A stretch of DNA of 53,535 nt from Heminiphilus faecis (GCF_008728965.1 NZ_VSMC01000023.1:1-53535); one strand, 5' to 3'; positions 1 to 10,241 are shown, numbered from the stretch's first letter. Translations and numbers: made by a program. Notes: generated from the sequence alone by a model not told the origin.

Positions 1-19
1 TCTGCTGCTGTCCGCTCTT

Positions 20-41
20 GGGGGCGGTTTAGGCCGCCCCC
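20..41. repeat. GC-rich hairpin at window edge
   Basis: Eight bases (GGGGGCGG) are repeated in inverted form (CCGCCCCC) around a six-base loop. The surrounding 1-110 is markedly more GC-rich than its neighbours and I recognise no gene in it. A minus-strand reading frame starting at an ATG at 52-54 (MPKRRGRPKPPPR..., AT-hook-like) runs off the window edge and cannot be judged. It could be an intergenic repeat or the end of an RNA gene. Confidence 0.3.
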
Positions 42-130
42 GCCGCTTGGGCATCCCCTCGCCAGAAGGAGAGAGGAGAATGACTAATGCCCATCTCAAA
101 GTTTTGCACTTCGATTTGGAATCTTCAGAA

Positions 131-172
131 TAATAAAAAAATCGCCGTCCCGGGAAGGGGCAGCGATTTTTC
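131..172 (-). terminator. Terminator of the ribosomal protein operon
   Basis: An inverted repeat, AAAAATCGC (137-145) with GCGATTTTT (163-171), encloses a GC-rich inner part and ends in a U-tract when read on the minus strand. It begins 23 bases downstream of the rplQ stop codon, where the long ribosomal locus should end. Confidence 0.75.
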
Positions 173-194
173 ATTATAAGATGTGTTCTGAAAA

Positions 195-701
195 TTATTC
201 AGCGGCAGGAGCTTCGGCTTCGGGAGCTGCATTGTCGGCAACAGGAGCCTGTTCAGGAGCGGCAGCAGCCTTGTCAGCAGCGCTCTTGCGCGAGCGGCGA
301 GTGCGGGTAGCTTTCTTAGCTGTAGTGTCCTTAAGCATGTTCTCGTTGTAGTCAACCAACTCAATGAAGCAGGTCTTGGCATTGTCACCAAGACGGTTTC
401 CGGTTTTAAGTATGCGGGTGTAGCCACCGTTGCGGTCGGCAATCTTCTGCGCAACTTCGCGGAAAAGCTCAGTGACAGCATACTTGTTCTGAAGATGGCT
501 GAATACCAAGCGGCGGTTGGGAGTGTTATCCTCTTTGGCGCGGTTGATCAGGGGCTCGGCATACATGCGGAGAGCTTTAGCCTTGGCAAGCGTAGTGAAA
601 ATGCGCTTGTGCATGATGAGGGAAACAGTCATGTTAGCGAGCAAGGCATCGCGGTGAGCCTTTTTGCGACCAAGATGGTTAAATTTTTTATTGTGTCTCA
701 T
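195..701 (-). CDS. rplQ: 50S ribosomal protein L17
   Basis: L17 is a large-subunit protein that lines the area near the exit tunnel. The start [20 protein letters not shown] is the family signature, and the L17 fold fills about residues 1-118. The remaining 50 residues are a low-complexity tail, first basic (Lys/Arg) and then rich in Ala, Pro and Glu. Such tails are usual in Bacteroidetes L17 and explain the 168-residue length against about 127 in E. coli. It is the last gene of the alpha-operon part, 6 bases after rpoA, and is followed by a terminator. Confidence 0.97.
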   Translation of the reverse strand: MRHNKKFNHLGRKKAHRDALLANMTVSLIMHKRIFTTLAKAKALRMYAEPLINRAKEDNTPNRRLVFSHLQNKYAVTELFREVAQKIADRNGGYTRILKTGNRLGDNAKTCFIELVDYNENMLKDTTAKKATRTRRSRKSAADKAAAAPEQAPVADNAAPEAEAPAAE

Positions 702-707
702 CGTTTA

Positions 708-1700
708 TTACTCTTTATCTAATTTATATTTTGAAATGTCCATTCCGAACGACAGGTTAAGATTGGCGAGGAGCTCATCAAGCTCCGTGAGCGATTTCTT
801 ACCGAAGTTACGGAATTTCAAGAGGTCGGTCTTGTTGAAGACCACGAGTTCGCCAAGGGTTTCCACTTCAGCGCTCTTCAAGCAGTTAAGAGCACGGACC
901 GAGAGGTCCATGTCCACGAGCTTCGACTTAAGCAACTGACGCATGCGGAGAACTTCTTCATCAAACTCTTCGTTGCTGTCAGTCTCGGTTGTCTCGAGAG
1001 TTATCTTCTCATCGGAGAATAGCATGAAGTGATAAATCAGTATCTTCGCAGCCTCTTTAAGGGCGTCTTTGGGAAGTATAGAACCGTTGGTAGTGATCTC
1101 AATAATCAATTTTTCGTAGTCGGTCTTTTGGTCAACACGGAAGTTTTCAACCGTATACTTCACATTTTTGATTGGAGTATAGATCGAGTCAATAGCGATA
1201 ACATCGATCGCATCGGCGGGAGAGCTGTTTTCTTCAGCGGGGACCCAACCGCGTCCTTTGTTTATAGTGATGTCGAGCTGAAAACTTGCACCGGGATCCA
1301 AATGACAAATGACTTGGTCGGGATTGAGAACCTCGAATCCGCTAAGCGCCTTGCCAATGTCACCGGCCTTGAACACCTCCTGACCTGACACCGTGATTGT
1401 AGCCTTTTCGTTTTCGGTATCTTCGACAATCTGCTTGAGGTCAACTTTCTTCAGGTTGAGGATGATGTTTGTGACATCTTCTTTCACACCGGGAATAGTG
1501 TCAAACTCATGCTTCACGCCATCGATGCGGATTGAAGATATGGCGTATCCTTCAAGAGAGGAGAGGAGAATGCGTCGCAGCGCATTGCCCACAGTTATGC
1601 CATATCCGGGCTCCAATGGCTTGAACTCGAACTTACCGAAGAAATTATCGGCTTCCAACATGACGACTTTGTCAGGTTTCTGAAATGCTAAAATAGCCAT
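708..1700 (-). CDS. rpoA: RNA polymerase alpha subunit
   Basis: At 330 residues it has the normal length for the alpha subunit, which nucleates RNA polymerase assembly. The N-terminal dimerisation domain (about 1-230) contains the typical [20 protein letters not shown] stretch. The C-terminal domain (about 250-315) contains [20 protein letters not shown] and the [16 protein letters not shown] helix-hairpin-helix, which contacts upstream DNA and activators. It lies between rpsD (20-base gap) and rplQ (6-base gap), as in the alpha operon of most bacteria. Confidence 0.98.
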   Translation of the reverse strand: MAILAFQKPDKVVMLEADNFFGKFEFKPLEPGYGITVGNALRRILLSSLEGYAISSIRIDGVKHEFDTIPGVKEDVTNIILNLKKVDLKQIVEDTENEKATITVSGQEVFKAGDIGKALSGFEVLNPDQVICHLDPGASFQLDITINKGRGWVPAEENSSPADAIDVIAIDSIYTPIKNVKYTVENFRVDQKTDYEKLIIEITTNGSILPKDALKEAAKILIYHFMLFSDEKITLETTETDSNEEFDEEVLRMRQLLKSKLVDMDLSVRALNCLKSAEVETLGELVVFNKTDLLKFRNFGKKSLTELDELLANLNLSFGMDISKYKLDKE

Positions 1701-1720
1701 GGATCTACGTTTTAAAATGA

Positions 1721-2326
1721 TTATTTAGAATACAACTCGACGATCAACTGCTCCTTGATGTTTTCAGGAATATCTTCGCGAGTGGGAACGTGGAGGAACT
1801 TGCCGGCCTTCTGAGCCTCGTCCCATTCGATCCACGGATACTTGCTGTGGTTGAAACCAGCGAGAGCATCAGCTATCACCTCGAGCGACTTAGAGCGCTC
1901 ACGCACACCGATAACGTCGCCGGGCAGTACGTGATAAGAGGCGATATTTACTACATCACCGTTGACAGTGATGTGACGATGGAGCACCAGCTGACGTGCG
2001 GCCGCACGAGTGGGAGCGATGCCCAAACGGTAAACCACGTTGTCAAGGCGTGCCTCGAGAAGCTGAAGCAGCACCTCACCAGTGATGCCTTTAGTGCGAG
2101 AAGCACGAACGAACAGGTTATGGAACTGTTTTTCGAGCACACCGTAGGTGTATTTAGCCTTTTGTTTTTCGCGGAGCTGTACGCCGTACTCAGAAGACTT
2201 ACGGCGTTTGTTAACGCCATGCTGTCCCGGAGGATAGTTTTTACGCGAGAGAACTTTGTCAGCGCCGAAGATAGGCTCGCCAAATTTGCGGGCAATCTTA
2301 GTTTTTGGTCCGGTATATCTTGCCAT
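1721..2326 (-). CDS. rpsD: 30S ribosomal protein S4
   Basis: S4 is a primary 16S rRNA-binding protein and, in several phyla, the repressor of its own operon. The sequence has the N-terminal [20 protein letters not shown] and an S4 RNA-binding domain around residues 94-155 ([42 protein letters not shown]). The N-terminus lacks the four zinc-binding cysteines found in some species. A 168-base gap separates it from rpsK, the largest gap between genes in this part of the locus and a possible control region. Confidence 0.98.
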   Translation of the reverse strand: MARYTGPKTKIARKFGEPIFGADKVLSRKNYPPGQHGVNKRRKSSEYGVQLREKQKAKYTYGVLEKQFHNLFVRASRTKGITGEVLLQLLEARLDNVVYRLGIAPTRAAARQLVLHRHITVNGDVVNIASYHVLPGDVIGVRERSKSLEVIADALAGFNHSKYPWIEWDEAQKAGKFLHVPTREDIPENIKEQLIVELYSK

Positions 2327-2494
2327 TATAATAATCTTAATTAGGGTTTTGACTATGGGTCGTCATCTTAGTGCAGCCGCGACCACAGAGAGGTGATAAA
2401 AATTGTGGTCTATTCACATTCAATGCCGCTTCACAGTCAAGAGCCTCGGTTGATATATGTTCGTGAAAGTAATTAATGATGATAAAATCCCGAC
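2327..2494 (-). promoter_or_regulatory. Possible S4 leader between rpsK and rpsD
   Basis: Most genes in this locus are separated by fewer than 50 bases, but here 168 bases hold no gene. On the minus strand GACCACA and TGTGGTC can pair across about 16 bases (plus-strand 2385-2414), a short stem shortly before the rpsD start. S4 often represses translation of its own operon by binding such a leader, and Bacteroidia are reported to have one as far as I remember. I see no Bacteroidetes-type promoter inside the gap. Function is inferred. Confidence 0.35.
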
Positions 2495-2884
2495 TTATAC
2501 GCGACGACGCTTGGGAGGACGACAACCATTGTGGGGCAGCGGAGTAACGTCAACGATTTCGGTAACTTCGATGCCGGCACCGTGTATGGTACGAATAGCT
2601 GATTCGCGACCGTTACCGGGACCCTTTACATAAGCCTTTACTTTACGGAGACCAAGGTCGTAAGCGACCTTAGCGCAATCCTGCGCTGCCATCTGAGCAG
2701 CGTAAGGGGTATTTTTCTTTGAGCCACGGAAGCCCATCTTACCGGCGCTTGACCAAGAGATCACCTGACCTTCAGAGTTGGCTAAGCACACGATAATGTT
2801 GTTGAAAGATGAGTGAACATGCAGCTGACCGTTAGCGTCAACCTTGACATTTCTCTTCTTTGCTGCGACTGTCTTTTTTGCCAT
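2495..2884 (-). CDS. rpsK: 30S ribosomal protein S11
   Basis: S11 forms part of the small-subunit platform near the E site. The 129-residue length is normal. Typical segments are [20 protein letters not shown], the [19 protein letters not shown] stretch and the C-terminal [15 protein letters not shown]. It follows rpsM by 9 bases. Confidence 0.98.
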   Translation of the reverse strand: MAKKTVAAKKRNVKVDANGQLHVHSSFNNIIVCLANSEGQVISWSSAGKMGFRGSKKNTPYAAQMAAQDCAKVAYDLGLRKVKAYVKGPGNGRESAIRTIHGAGIEVTEIVDVTPLPHNGCRPPKRRRV

Positions 2885-2893
2885 ATTAATTTA

Positions 2894-3274
2894 TTATTTT
2901 GTAGCTTTCTTCTTGTTAGCGACTGTTTTCTTGCGGCCTTTGCGTGTACGGGCGTTGTTTTTTGTGCTCTGTCCACGTACGGGCAAACCGATACGGTGAC
3001 GTATACCACGGTAGCAACCAATGTCCATAAGACGCTTGATATTGAGCTGGATCTCGCTACGGAGATCGCCCTCTACCTTATGGTCACGTCCGATAACCTC
3101 ACGCACGGCGGCAGCCTGAGCGTCGGTCCAGTCTTTTACTTTGATATTTTTATCAACTCCGGCTTTCTCAAGGATAGAGTTAGCGGCGCTACGTCCGATG
3201 CCGAATATATAAGTCAAGGCGATTTCACCTCTTTTATTTTGGGGGAGATCCACTCCCACGATTCTAACTGCCAT
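2894..3274 (-). CDS. rpsM: 30S ribosomal protein S13
   Basis: S13 sits in the small-subunit head and contacts 5S-side bridges and tRNA. The start [20 protein letters not shown], the helix-hairpin-helix [20 protein letters not shown] and the [20 protein letters not shown] motif are diagnostic. The C-terminus ends in a lysine-rich tail that reaches the P-site tRNA in known structures. Length (126) is normal. Confidence 0.98.
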   Translation of the reverse strand: MAVRIVGVDLPQNKRGEIALTYIFGIGRSAANSILEKAGVDKNIKVKDWTDAQAAAVREVIGRDHKVEGDLRSEIQLNIKRLMDIGCYRGIRHRIGLPVRGQSTKNNARTRKGRKKTVANKKKATK

Positions 3275-3310
3275 ATTGATTGACTAAATTTTCTGCAAAA
3301 ATAACAAAAA

Positions 3311-3427
3311 TTATCCTTGACGCTGTTTATACTTTGGATTTTTCTTATTGATCACATACAAGCGACCCTTGCGACGCACGATTTTGCTGTCGGGAGTGCG
3401 CTTTTTAATTGAGGCTCTTACTTTCAT
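3311..3427 (-). CDS. rpmJ: 50S ribosomal protein L36
   Basis: This 38-residue gene was read directly: [20 protein letters not shown], then [18 protein letters not shown] and a TAA stop. The usual L36 zinc ligands (three Cys and one His in zinc-binding forms) are missing, so this is the zinc-independent form. It lies between infA (17-base gap) and rpsM, the expected position in the alpha operon. Confidence 0.95.
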   Translation of the reverse strand: MKVRASIKKRTPDSKIVRRKGRLYVINKKNPKYKQRQG

Positions 3428-3444
3428 ATCTATGGTTGTTTTTA

Positions 3445-3663
3445 TTATTTATATCTAAACGCAATTCTGCCTTTGGACAAGTCGTAGGGAGACATCTCGA
3501 CACGAACTTTATCACCGGGTAGGATGCGGATGTAGTGCATGCGCATCTTTCCTGATATGTGGGCCGTAATTTCATGCCCGTTTTCCAATTCGACGCGAAA
3601 CATCGCGTTACTTAATGCCTCGACGATAGTACCGTCTTGTTCTATTGCAGCCTGTTTTGCCAT
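3445..3663 (-). CDS. infA: Translation initiation factor IF-1
   Basis: IF-1 occupies the A site during initiation. The 72-residue protein is a single OB fold with the hallmark stretches [36 protein letters not shown] and the C-terminal [12 protein letters not shown]. It lies 9 bases after map and before rpmJ, a standard order. Confidence 0.98.
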   Translation of the reverse strand: MAKQAAIEQDGTIVEALSNAMFRVELENGHEITAHISGKMRMHYIRILPGDKVRVEMSPYDLSKGRIAFRYK

Positions 3664-3672
3664 ATAATAAAT

Positions 3673-4455
3673 TTAAATTGCTTTGTCGCCTAATGCCTGT
3701 TCAATGTAGTCGAACGTTGTTAAAATCTCTGTTTCGCCATTAATCACGGCCACCGTATGCTCGAAATGGGCCGATGGCTGACGGTCACGGGTGCGGCACT
3801 GCCATCCGTCTTTTTCGATGACAATGTTGCGTTTTCCCAAGTTTACCATGGGCTCAATGGCTATGCACATGCCGTTTTTAATGATTGGTCCAGCTCCTTT
3901 ACGTCCGTAATTCGGGACTTCAGGGTCCTCATGCATGGATCGGCCTATGCCGTGGCCACACATCTCACGGACTATAGAGTAGCCATGACGCTCGCAAAAT
4001 GACTGGATGGCATTTGATATGTCGCCTATGCGATTACCGTCTTTGCATGCGGCTATACCGCGGTACAAAGATTCTTTAGTCACTTTAAGGAGCTGCATGA
4101 CTTCGGAAGCCACGTCGCCTACGGGGAATGTGTAGCATTGGTCGCCGTTGTAACCGTTGAGTTCCACTACACAATCCAATCCGATTATGTCGCCCTCACG
4201 CAGTGCGTAATTGGAAGGGAATCCATGGACGACAACCTCGTTTACCTCAATACACAGAGTTCCGGGAAACCCTCCGTAACCAAGACAGGCGGGCTTACCA
4301 CCGTTGTCGAGAATAAATTCACGGGCAATGGTGTCGAGCTTATGTGTAGTAACCCCGGGAGCCACCCACTTGGCGACTTCGCCAAGTGTGCGGCTTACGA
4401 GTTTAGAAGCCTCGCGCATCAAGATTATTTCTTCAGATGTCTTGAGATATATCAT
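3673..4455 (-). CDS. map: Type I methionine aminopeptidase
   Basis: The enzyme removes the initiator methionine from nascent proteins. At 260 residues it has the pita-bread fold with metal ligands visible in order: Asp in IGLDCVVELNGYNGDQCYTF (two Asp), His in the GHGIGRSMHEDP segment, Glu in MCIAIEPMVN and Glu in the C-terminal HFEHTVAV. The SPS-like substrate histidine is in VVHGFPS. It follows secY by 34 bases, the usual secY-map-infA order. Confidence 0.96.
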   Translation of the reverse strand: MIYLKTSEEIILMREASKLVSRTLGEVAKWVAPGVTTHKLDTIAREFILDNGGKPACLGYGGFPGTLCIEVNEVVVHGFPSNYALREGDIIGLDCVVELNGYNGDQCYTFPVGDVASEVMQLLKVTKESLYRGIAACKDGNRIGDISNAIQSFCERHGYSIVREMCGHGIGRSMHEDPEVPNYGRKGAGPIIKNGMCIAIEPMVNLGKRNIVIEKDGWQCRTRDRQPSAHFEHTVAVINGETEILTTFDYIEQALGDKAI

Positions 4456-4489
4456 TATTGACGATTTCCAGCTTGTTTATTCAACTTTA

Positions 4490-5839
4490 TCAATAAGCAC
4501 TACCGGTTGTGCGGCCCTTAATCTTACCGTTCTTCATCAGCCCGTCGTAGTGGTGCATCATGAGATGAGACTCGATCTGCTGAAGAGTGTCGAGCACAAC
4601 ACCCACGAGGATGAGCAACGAAGTACCACCGAAGAACTGGGCGAAGTTCTGGCTGACGCCAAACAGACGCGCAAACGCAGGCATAACAGCCACAATGCCC
4701 AAGAAAAGAGATCCGGGCAATGTGATGCGCGACATGATCGAGTCAAGATACTCCACAGTCTTCTTTCCGGGTTTGACACCGGGGATGAATCCGTTGTTGC
4801 GTTTCATGTCTTCAGCCATCTGTGCAGGGCGCACGGTGATAGCGGTATAGAAGTATGTGAACGCTACGATGAGGATGAAGTAGGTAATATTGTAAGCTAA
4901 TCCGTTAATATCGGAGAATTTTGCAAAAATGCTGTTTTCGCGGGCTCCGAAACCGGCAAGGGTGATGGGTATAAACATTATTGCCTGAGCAAAGATGATA
5001 GGCATCACACCTGCGGCATTAACTTTCAGGGGTATGTATTGGCGTGCGCCGCCATACTGCTTGTTGCCGACAATGCGCTTTGCATATTGCACGGGTACTT
5101 TACGCGTACCCTGCACAAGCAATACGGCGCCTACCGTAACGGCGAATAGCAGAACGAGCTCGACGATAAACATGACAAGGCCACCTTCTGAGCCGGTTGA
5201 ACCGGGAAGACGGCTTACAAATTCATAGTAGAGCGACTGGGGCAGACGGGCGATAATACCCACCAAGATGATGAAAGAGATACCGTTGCCAATACCACGA
5301 TCGGTAATGCGCTCGCCGAGCCACATGATGAACATGGATCCAGCAGCCAGAATGACCGAGAGATAAAGTACAGTCCAAAATCCCATTACTGCATGGCCAC
5401 CTGCGCTGTTAACCTGTACCTGAAGGTTTATAAGGTATGCGGGGCCCTGAAGCATCAGGATAATCACGGTAAGATAACGAGTGTACTGGTTCAGTTTCTG
5501 ACGACCGCTTTCACCTTCGCGCTGCATCTTCTGGAATGAAGGGAGGACCATGCCGAGAAGCTGTATCACGATGGATGCCGTGATATATGGCATGATACCG
5601 AGTGCAAAGATAGAGGCTTGCGAGAAAGCGCCGCCCGAGAACATATCAAGGAGCTGCATCAAGCCGCTGCCGGCAGTAAAATTGGCCAGCGCGTCAAGAT
5701 CGTCGGGATGTATACCCGGAAGCACCACGTAACATCCCAGTCGATATACGAATACCAACAGGAATGTCACGAGGAGACGCTTGCGGAGCTCTTCGATTGT
5801 CCAAATGTTTTTAAGGGTTTGAACAAATCTCATTATCAT
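4490..5839 (-). CDS. secY: Preprotein translocase subunit SecY
   Basis: SecY is the channel of the general secretion pathway in the inner membrane. The 449-residue protein shows ten hydrophobic segments, the plug-region stretch LGIMPYITASIVIQLLGMVL, the cytoplasmic loops with ESGRQKLNQYTRYLT and GNKQYGGARQYIPLKVNAAG, and the C-terminal half typical of the family. The start codon shares one base with the rplO stop; a second ATG two codons later (5831-5833) is an equally good start. Confidence 0.97.
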   Translation of the reverse strand: MIMRFVQTLKNIWTIEELRKRLLVTFLLVFVYRLGCYVVLPGIHPDDLDALANFTAGSGLMQLLDMFSGGAFSQASIFALGIMPYITASIVIQLLGMVLPSFQKMQREGESGRQKLNQYTRYLTVIILMLQGPAYLINLQVQVNSAGGHAVMGFWTVLYLSVILAAGSMFIMWLGERITDRGIGNGISFIILVGIIARLPQSLYYEFVSRLPGSTGSEGGLVMFIVELVLLFAVTVGAVLLVQGTRKVPVQYAKRIVGNKQYGGARQYIPLKVNAAGVMPIIFAQAIMFIPITLAGFGARENSIFAKFSDINGLAYNITYFILIVAFTYFYTAITVRPAQMAEDMKRNNGFIPGVKPGKKTVEYLDSIMSRITLPGSLFLGIVAVMPAFARLFGVSQNFAQFFGGTSLLILVGVVLDTLQQIESHLMMHHYDGLMKNGKIKGRTTGSAY

Positions 5840-6285
5840 TAAACTTTAGCGATTGAACCACCGGCAGCCTCGATAGCCTTCTGAGCGGCTTCAGAGAATG
5901 CGTTGGCTTCAACAGCGATTGCACGAGTGATAGTGCCGGAAGCAAGAATCTTCACCAGCTGATTGCGCGAGATGAAACCGGCAGCACGAAGTTCTTCGAT
6001 GCCGACCTTCTCGAGGCCTTTAGCTGCGGCGAGAGTCTCAAGATCGCCGATGTTGATGGCTTTGTATTCAACACGGTTGAAGTTCTTGAAACCGAATTTA
6101 GGAAGACGACGCTGCAAAGGCATCTGACCACCCTCGAAGCCCACCTTGCGGCTGTAGCCCGAACGGGATTTAGCACCCTTGTGACCACGAGTTGAAGTAC
6201 CGCCTTTACCAGAACCTGCACCGCGACCGATGCGGGTCTTCTTTGTATTGGATCCTACGGCAGGATGAATTGTATTTAATTCCAT
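5839..6285 (-). CDS. rplO: 50S ribosomal protein L15
   Basis: L15 assembles late into the large subunit. The N-terminal glycine-rich, basic arm ([40 protein letters not shown]) and the globular C-terminal half are characteristic, and the length (148) is normal. Its stop codon overlaps the first base of secY, so the two are probably translationally coupled. Confidence 0.98.
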   Translation of the reverse strand: MELNTIHPAVGSNTKKTRIGRGAGSGKGGTSTRGHKGAKSRSGYSRKVGFEGGQMPLQRRLPKFGFKNFNRVEYKAINIGDLETLAAAKGLEKVGIEELRAAGFISRNQLVKILASGTITRAIAVEANAFSEAAQKAIEAAGGSIAKV

Positions 6286-6301
6286 AACTGTAAGCCTTGA
6301 A

Positions 6302-6481
6302 TTATGCGTTGGTCACTTCAACGAGGTGACGAACACGGTTAACCATACCCATCACGCTGGGAGTGTCTTCTTTGACAACCGAGTGATGCATTTTCTTCAA
6401 GCCGAGAGCATCCAAGGTGAGTTTCTGAACCTTGGGAGCGTTGATGCGGCTCTTTATCTGAGTGATTTTAATTTTTGCCAT
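6302..6481 (-). CDS. rpmD: 50S ribosomal protein L30
   Basis: This 59-residue gene was read directly from the sequence. It begins [20 protein letters not shown], continues with [16 protein letters not shown] and ends [16 protein letters not shown] before TAA. These are the L30 hallmarks, and it sits between rpsE and rplO as in the spc operon. It has 13 bases to rpsE and 16 to rplO. Confidence 0.96.
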   Translation of the reverse strand: MAKIKITQIKSRINAPKVQKLTLDALGLKKMHHSVVKEDTPSVMGMVNRVRHLVEVTNA

Positions 6482-6494
6482 TTTTCAAGTCGAA

Positions 6495-7013
6495 TTAACC
6501 GTTATATACTTTTTCGAGTGATATACCACGATTTTGAGCTACTTGAAGCGGGCTTCTCATTTCGCCGAGGGCCTCTATTGTAGCCTTCACAAGGTTGTGG
6601 GGGTTGGAAGAGCCCTTAGACTTTGCAAGGACGTCGGTTATACCCACGCTCTCAAGCACGGCACGCATAGCACCACCGGCCTTAACACCGGTACCGTGGG
6701 ATGCGGGCTTGAGGATAACGCGAGAGCCGCCGAACTTCGCTTCCTGTTCGTGAGGGATAGTGCCTTTGTGAACGGGCACGCGGATAAGATTTTTCTTAGC
6801 CGCTTCCACACCCTTGGCGATAGCCGCGGTAACTTCATTAGCTTTACCGAGTCCCCATCCTACTATGCCGTCTTCGTTACCTACAACGACGATAGCGGCG
6901 AAAGTAAAGGTGCGACCACCCTTAGTAACCTTGGTAACACGGTTTATAGCCACAAGGCGGTCCTTCAATTCGAGATCGTTGGTCGATTTTACTCTGTTAT
7001 TCTTATTTGCCAT
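6495..7013 (-). CDS. rpsE: 30S ribosomal protein S5
   Basis: S5 lines the mRNA entry channel and affects decoding fidelity. The N-terminal double-stranded-RNA-binding domain carries [20 protein letters not shown] and [17 protein letters not shown]. The C-terminal domain has the [20 protein letters not shown] stretch. Length 172 is normal. Confidence 0.98.
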   Translation of the reverse strand: MANKNNRVKSTNDLELKDRLVAINRVTKVTKGGRTFTFAAIVVVGNEDGIVGWGLGKANEVTAAIAKGVEAAKKNLIRVPVHKGTIPHEQEAKFGGSRVILKPASHGTGVKAGGAMRAVLESVGITDVLAKSKGSSNPHNLVKATIEALGEMRSPLQVAQNRGISLEKVYNG

Positions 7014-7018
7014 GATTC

Positions 7019-7360
7019 TTAAAATTTAAGTCCGCCTTCGCGAGCTGCGTCAGCCAATGATTTTACTCGGCCATGGAAAAGATAGCCGTTACGGTCAAAC
7101 ACGACCTCGGTTATGCCTGCGGCGAGAGCCTTTTCGGCAATGGCCTTTCCGACTTTGGCAGCCACCTCAGTCTTGGTGCCTCCTTCGAGGCCCTTCGATG
7201 AAGTTGCAACAAGAGTCTTGCCTTCGAGATCGTCAACAAGCTGTACATAGATCTGCTTGTTGCTACGGAACACCGTCATGCGAGGACGAGAAGCGGTGCC
7301 TGACACTTTACCACGGATACGTGTCTTGATTTTATTTCTTCTTTGTATCTTTGATATCAT
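7019..7360 (-). CDS. rplR: 50S ribosomal protein L18
   Basis: L18 binds 5S rRNA with L5. The 113-residue protein has the basic N-terminus ([20 protein letters not shown]), the [14 protein letters not shown] strand and the C-terminal [28 protein letters not shown] region. It lies between rplF and rpsE. Confidence 0.98.
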   Translation of the reverse strand: MISKIQRRNKIKTRIRGKVSGTASRPRMTVFRSNKQIYVQLVDDLEGKTLVATSSKGLEGGTKTEVAAKVGKAIAEKALAAGITEVVFDRNGYLFHGRVKSLADAAREGGLKF

Positions 7361-7377
7361 GATTCTGTCTTCTTTAA

Positions 7378-7932
7378 TTATTTAGCACCTGCCGACTTAC
7401 CCGACTTACGACGGATAACCTCGCCGACAAACTTGATACCTTTACCCTTGTAGGGCTCGGGCTTGCGGAGCGAACGTATCTTGGCGCACACCTGACCGAG
7501 GAGCTGCTTGTCATCGCTCTCAAGAATGATGAGCGGGTTTTTGTTACGTTCGGTCTTAGCCTCTACCTTAATCTCTTTGGGCAACTTGATGAATATAGCG
7601 TGAGAGAAGCCGAGAGCAAGTTCAAGAACCTGACCTTCTGAAGTGGCGCGATAACCGACACCTACCAACTCCATCTCCTTGCGGTAACCCTGCGACACAC
7701 CAACCACCATATTGTGGATAAGTGCGCGATACAGACCGTGCTGTGCACGATGCTCGCGGTCATCGGAAGGACGAGTCAAAGTCACATGACCGTCTTCGAC
7801 ATTCACTGTCAAATCGGGATTTATTTTTTGCGAGAGTTCACCCTTGGGGCCTTTTACGGTAACTTCGTCACCTTTAACGGTCACGGTTACGCCGGCAGGT
7901 ATTTCAATGGGAGCTTTACCTATTCTTGACAT
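7378..7932 (-). CDS. rplF: 50S ribosomal protein L6
   Basis: L6 lies at the base of the factor-binding stalk. The 184-residue protein has the two tandem repeats of the family. The start is [17 protein letters not shown], and the C-terminal domain ends with the [20 protein letters not shown] signature. It follows rpsH by 20 bases. Confidence 0.98.
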   Translation of the reverse strand: MSRIGKAPIEIPAGVTVTVKGDEVTVKGPKGELSQKINPDLTVNVEDGHVTLTRPSDDREHRAQHGLYRALIHNMVVGVSQGYRKEMELVGVGYRATSEGQVLELALGFSHAIFIKLPKEIKVEAKTERNKNPLIILESDDKQLLGQVCAKIRSLRKPEPYKGKGIKFVGEVIRRKSGKSAGAK

Positions 7933-7952
7933 TGTTATTTCCTCCTATTAAA

Positions 7953-8351
7953 TTAGTATACATAACACAATACCTCACCACCGACTTTGAGTTCGCGAGC
8001 CTTTTTGTTGGTCATCACGCCTTTCGAAGTCGAAAGTATGGCAATACCTAAACCGTTTAACACTCTCGGCATATCTTTGTAACCGGTGTACTGACGAAGA
8101 CCGGGACGAGATACACGCTTAAGATTTTTGATAGCGTTAACCTTGTCAACGGGGTCGTACTTCAAGGCGATCTTGATAGTACCGGCTGGGTTTTCACCCT
8201 CTACAAACTTGTAGTTAAGAATGTAGCCTTGTTCAAAAAGAATCTTGGTGATCTCTTTTTTCAAGTTTGAGGCAGGGATCTCCACAACTCTGTGCTGAGC
8301 TTTGATGGCATTCCTCAATCTTGTTAAATAATCTGCTATTGGATCAGTCAT
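7953..8351 (-). CDS. rpsH: 30S ribosomal protein S8
   Basis: S8 binds helix 21 of 16S rRNA early in assembly and, in E. coli, represses the spc operon. The sequence begins [20 protein letters not shown] and ends with [28 protein letters not shown], both diagnostic. Length 132 is normal. A 76-base gap separates it from rpsN. Confidence 0.98.
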   Translation of the reverse strand: MTDPIADYLTRLRNAIKAQHRVVEIPASNLKKEITKILFEQGYILNYKFVEGENPAGTIKIALKYDPVDKVNAIKNLKRVSRPGLRQYTGYKDMPRVLNGLGIAILSTSKGVMTNKKARELKVGGEVLCYVY

Positions 8352-8427
8352 TTTATTGATTTGTTTAAATTGATTCGGGATTATCCGAACAATATTTAAT
8401 ACTCACTTATAATATCGGTCCCGTAAA

Positions 8428-8697
8428 TTACCAGCTTGCTTTCTTTACACCGGGAATAAGGCCTGCCGATGCCATTTCACGGAACTGTATACGTGAAATA
8501 CCGAACTGGCGCATATAACCTTTAGGACGGCCAGTGATGCTGCAACGGTTGTGCAGACGCACTGAAGAAGCATTTTTGGGAAGTTTCTGGAGGCCTTCGT
8601 AGTCGCCGGCAGCTTTGAGGGCAGCCTTTTTAGCGGCGTATTTAGCTACGAGTTTGGCTCTCTTCACTTCACGAGCCTTCATTGATTCTTTAGCCAT
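8428..8697 (-). CDS. rpsN: 30S ribosomal protein S14, zinc-free form
   Basis: S14 helps fold the small-subunit head. At 89 residues, with no CxxC pairs, this is the long zinc-independent form. The C-terminal half has [20 protein letters not shown] and [18 protein letters not shown], the usual signature. Together with the cysteine-free L36 it suggests ribosomal proteins with low zinc demand. Confidence 0.98.
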   Translation of the reverse strand: MAKESMKAREVKRAKLVAKYAAKKAALKAAGDYEGLQKLPKNASSVRLHNRCSITGRPKGYMRQFGISRIQFREMASAGLIPGVKKASW

Positions 8698-8706
8698 AGT
8701 ATAATC

Positions 8707-9258
8707 TTAGTTTTTAGCGTTCTTGAACGGGAGTCCGAAGTGTTTCAACAATGCATATCCTTCTTCGTCAGTCTTTGCAGATGTAACGAAAGTGATATTC
8801 ATACCCATCATCTTAGAAATAGAATCGATGTTTATTTCGGGGAAGATGATCTGCTCGGTGATACCGAGAGTATAGTTACCGCGTCCGTCAAGCTTGCCTT
8901 CAATACCTTTGAAGTCGCGTATACGGGGCAAAGCCACACGGATAAGGCGCTCCAAGAACTCGTACATTCTCTCGCGACGCAGAGTAACGCGTGCTCCGAT
9001 GGGGTTCTTTTTACGCACCTTGAAGTTAGAAATGTCTTTCTTAGACAAGGTAGCTACGGCTTTCTGGCCAGTAATAGCAGTAAGCTCGTTGATAGCGGTC
9101 TCGATGATCTTCTTGTCCTGAGTGGCCGCACCCAGACCCTGATTGATGACAATCTTCTCAAGGCGGGGCACCTGCATAACGGTTGTATAGTTAAATTCTT
9201 TTTCAAGAGCGGGGACAATGCGCTCCTTGTAATCATTCTTAAGAGTGGCTGTGCTCAT
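8707..9258 (-). CDS. rplE: 50S ribosomal protein L5
   Basis: L5 binds 5S rRNA and contacts P-site tRNA. Typical stretches in the 183-residue protein are [40 protein letters not shown] and [15 protein letters not shown]. Its start codon shares a base with the rplX stop, which suggests coupling. Confidence 0.98.
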   Translation of the reverse strand: MSTATLKNDYKERIVPALEKEFNYTTVMQVPRLEKIVINQGLGAATQDKKIIETAINELTAITGQKAVATLSKKDISNFKVRKKNPIGARVTLRRERMYEFLERLIRVALPRIRDFKGIEGKLDGRGNYTLGITEQIIFPEINIDSISKMMGMNITFVTSAKTDEEGYALLKHFGLPFKNAKN

Positions 9259-9578
9259 TACTTAATCTCCTCTCCTGATTTTTTAGAATAACGTACTGAT
9301 TTACCCTCCTCGTTTTTACGACGAGCCACACGACAGGGCTTGCCTGTCTTAGGGTCGAGAAGCGCGAGGTTGGAAATGTGCACCGGAGCTTCGATCTTTA
9401 TGATGCCGCCCTGCGGATGCTTAGCATTTGGCTTGGTACTCTTGGATACCATGTTGATACCTTCAACGATAGCGCGACACTTGGATACCTGCACGGAGAG
9501 CACGCGGCCAGTCTTGCCGCGGTCATCACCGGCGAGCACATATACGTTGTCGCCCTTTTTAATATTTAATTTGCTCAT
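9258..9578 (-). CDS. rplX: 50S ribosomal protein L24
   Basis: L24 starts large-subunit assembly. The KOW motif ([20 protein letters not shown]) and the [20 protein letters not shown] segment are clear in this 106-residue protein. It overlaps rplE by one base and follows rplN by 25 bases. Confidence 0.98.
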   Translation of the reverse strand: MSKLNIKKGDNVYVLAGDDRGKTGRVLSVQVSKCRAIVEGINMVSKSTKPNAKHPQGGIIKIEAPVHISNLALLDPKTGKPCRVARRKNEEGKSVRYSKKSGEEIK

Positions 9579-9603
9579 TGTGGTTTACTTCTTTTACTAT
9601 GGA

Positions 9604-9969
9604 TTAAAGTACTTCAGGGGCAAGTGAAACAATCTTCATGTTGGTGGCGCGAAGTTCACGGGCCACGGGGCCGAAGATACGTGTTCCGCGGAGTTCACCG
9701 GCATTGTTGAGCAACACGCAAGCGTTGTCATCAAAGCGGATGTAAGAACCGTCGGCACGACGCACCTCTTTTTTAGTGCGCACTACCACTGCCTTAGATA
9801 CAGTACCCTTCTTTACGTCTGAGGAGGGGATGACGTTCTTTACCGACACTACGATAATGTCACCCACCGAAGCGTAACGACGACCTGTACCGCCAAGAAC
9901 ATGGATGCAAAGGGCTTCCTTGGCACCACTGTTGTCTGCAACAGTTAAACGGGATTCTGTCTGTATCAT
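9604..9969 (-). CDS. rplN: 50S ribosomal protein L14
   Basis: L14 forms bridges to the small subunit and interacts with L19. The 121-residue protein begins [20 protein letters not shown] and carries [20 protein letters not shown] and the C-terminal [20 protein letters not shown]. It lies two bases after rpsQ. Confidence 0.98.
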   Translation of the reverse strand: MIQTESRLTVADNSGAKEALCIHVLGGTGRRYASVGDIIVVSVKNVIPSSDVKKGTVSKAVVVRTKKEVRRADGSYIRFDDNACVLLNNAGELRGTRIFGPVARELRATNMKIVSLAPEVL

Positions 9970-9971
9970 AA

Positions 9972-10232
9972 TTATTTAACTTTTTCGATTATTTCTACCA
10001 ATCTCCATCTTTTGGTTTTGCTCAAAGGACGGGTTTCCATCAGGCGCACTGTATCGCCTACGCTGCACTCGTTGTTTTCATCATGAGCGTGATACTTCTT
10101 TGTCTTGTTGACAAATTTACCGTAGATGGGGTGTTTTTCTTTCCATTTCACCATTACAGTGATGGTTTTGTCACCCTTGTTGGACGATACAACCCCAATG
10201 CGCTCTTTTCTTAAGTTTCTCTTTTCTTCCAT
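9972..10232 (-). CDS. rpsQ: 30S ribosomal protein S17
   Basis: S17 is an OB-fold primary binder of 16S rRNA. The 86-residue protein has [39 protein letters not shown] and the C-terminal [19 protein letters not shown]. It lies in the usual rpmC-rpsQ-rplN order. Confidence 0.98.
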   Translation of the reverse strand: MEEKRNLRKERIGVVSSNKGDKTITVMVKWKEKHPIYGKFVNKTKKYHAHDENNECSVGDTVRLMETRPLSKTKRWRLVEIIEKVK

Positions 10233-10241
10233 TTCTTGGGA

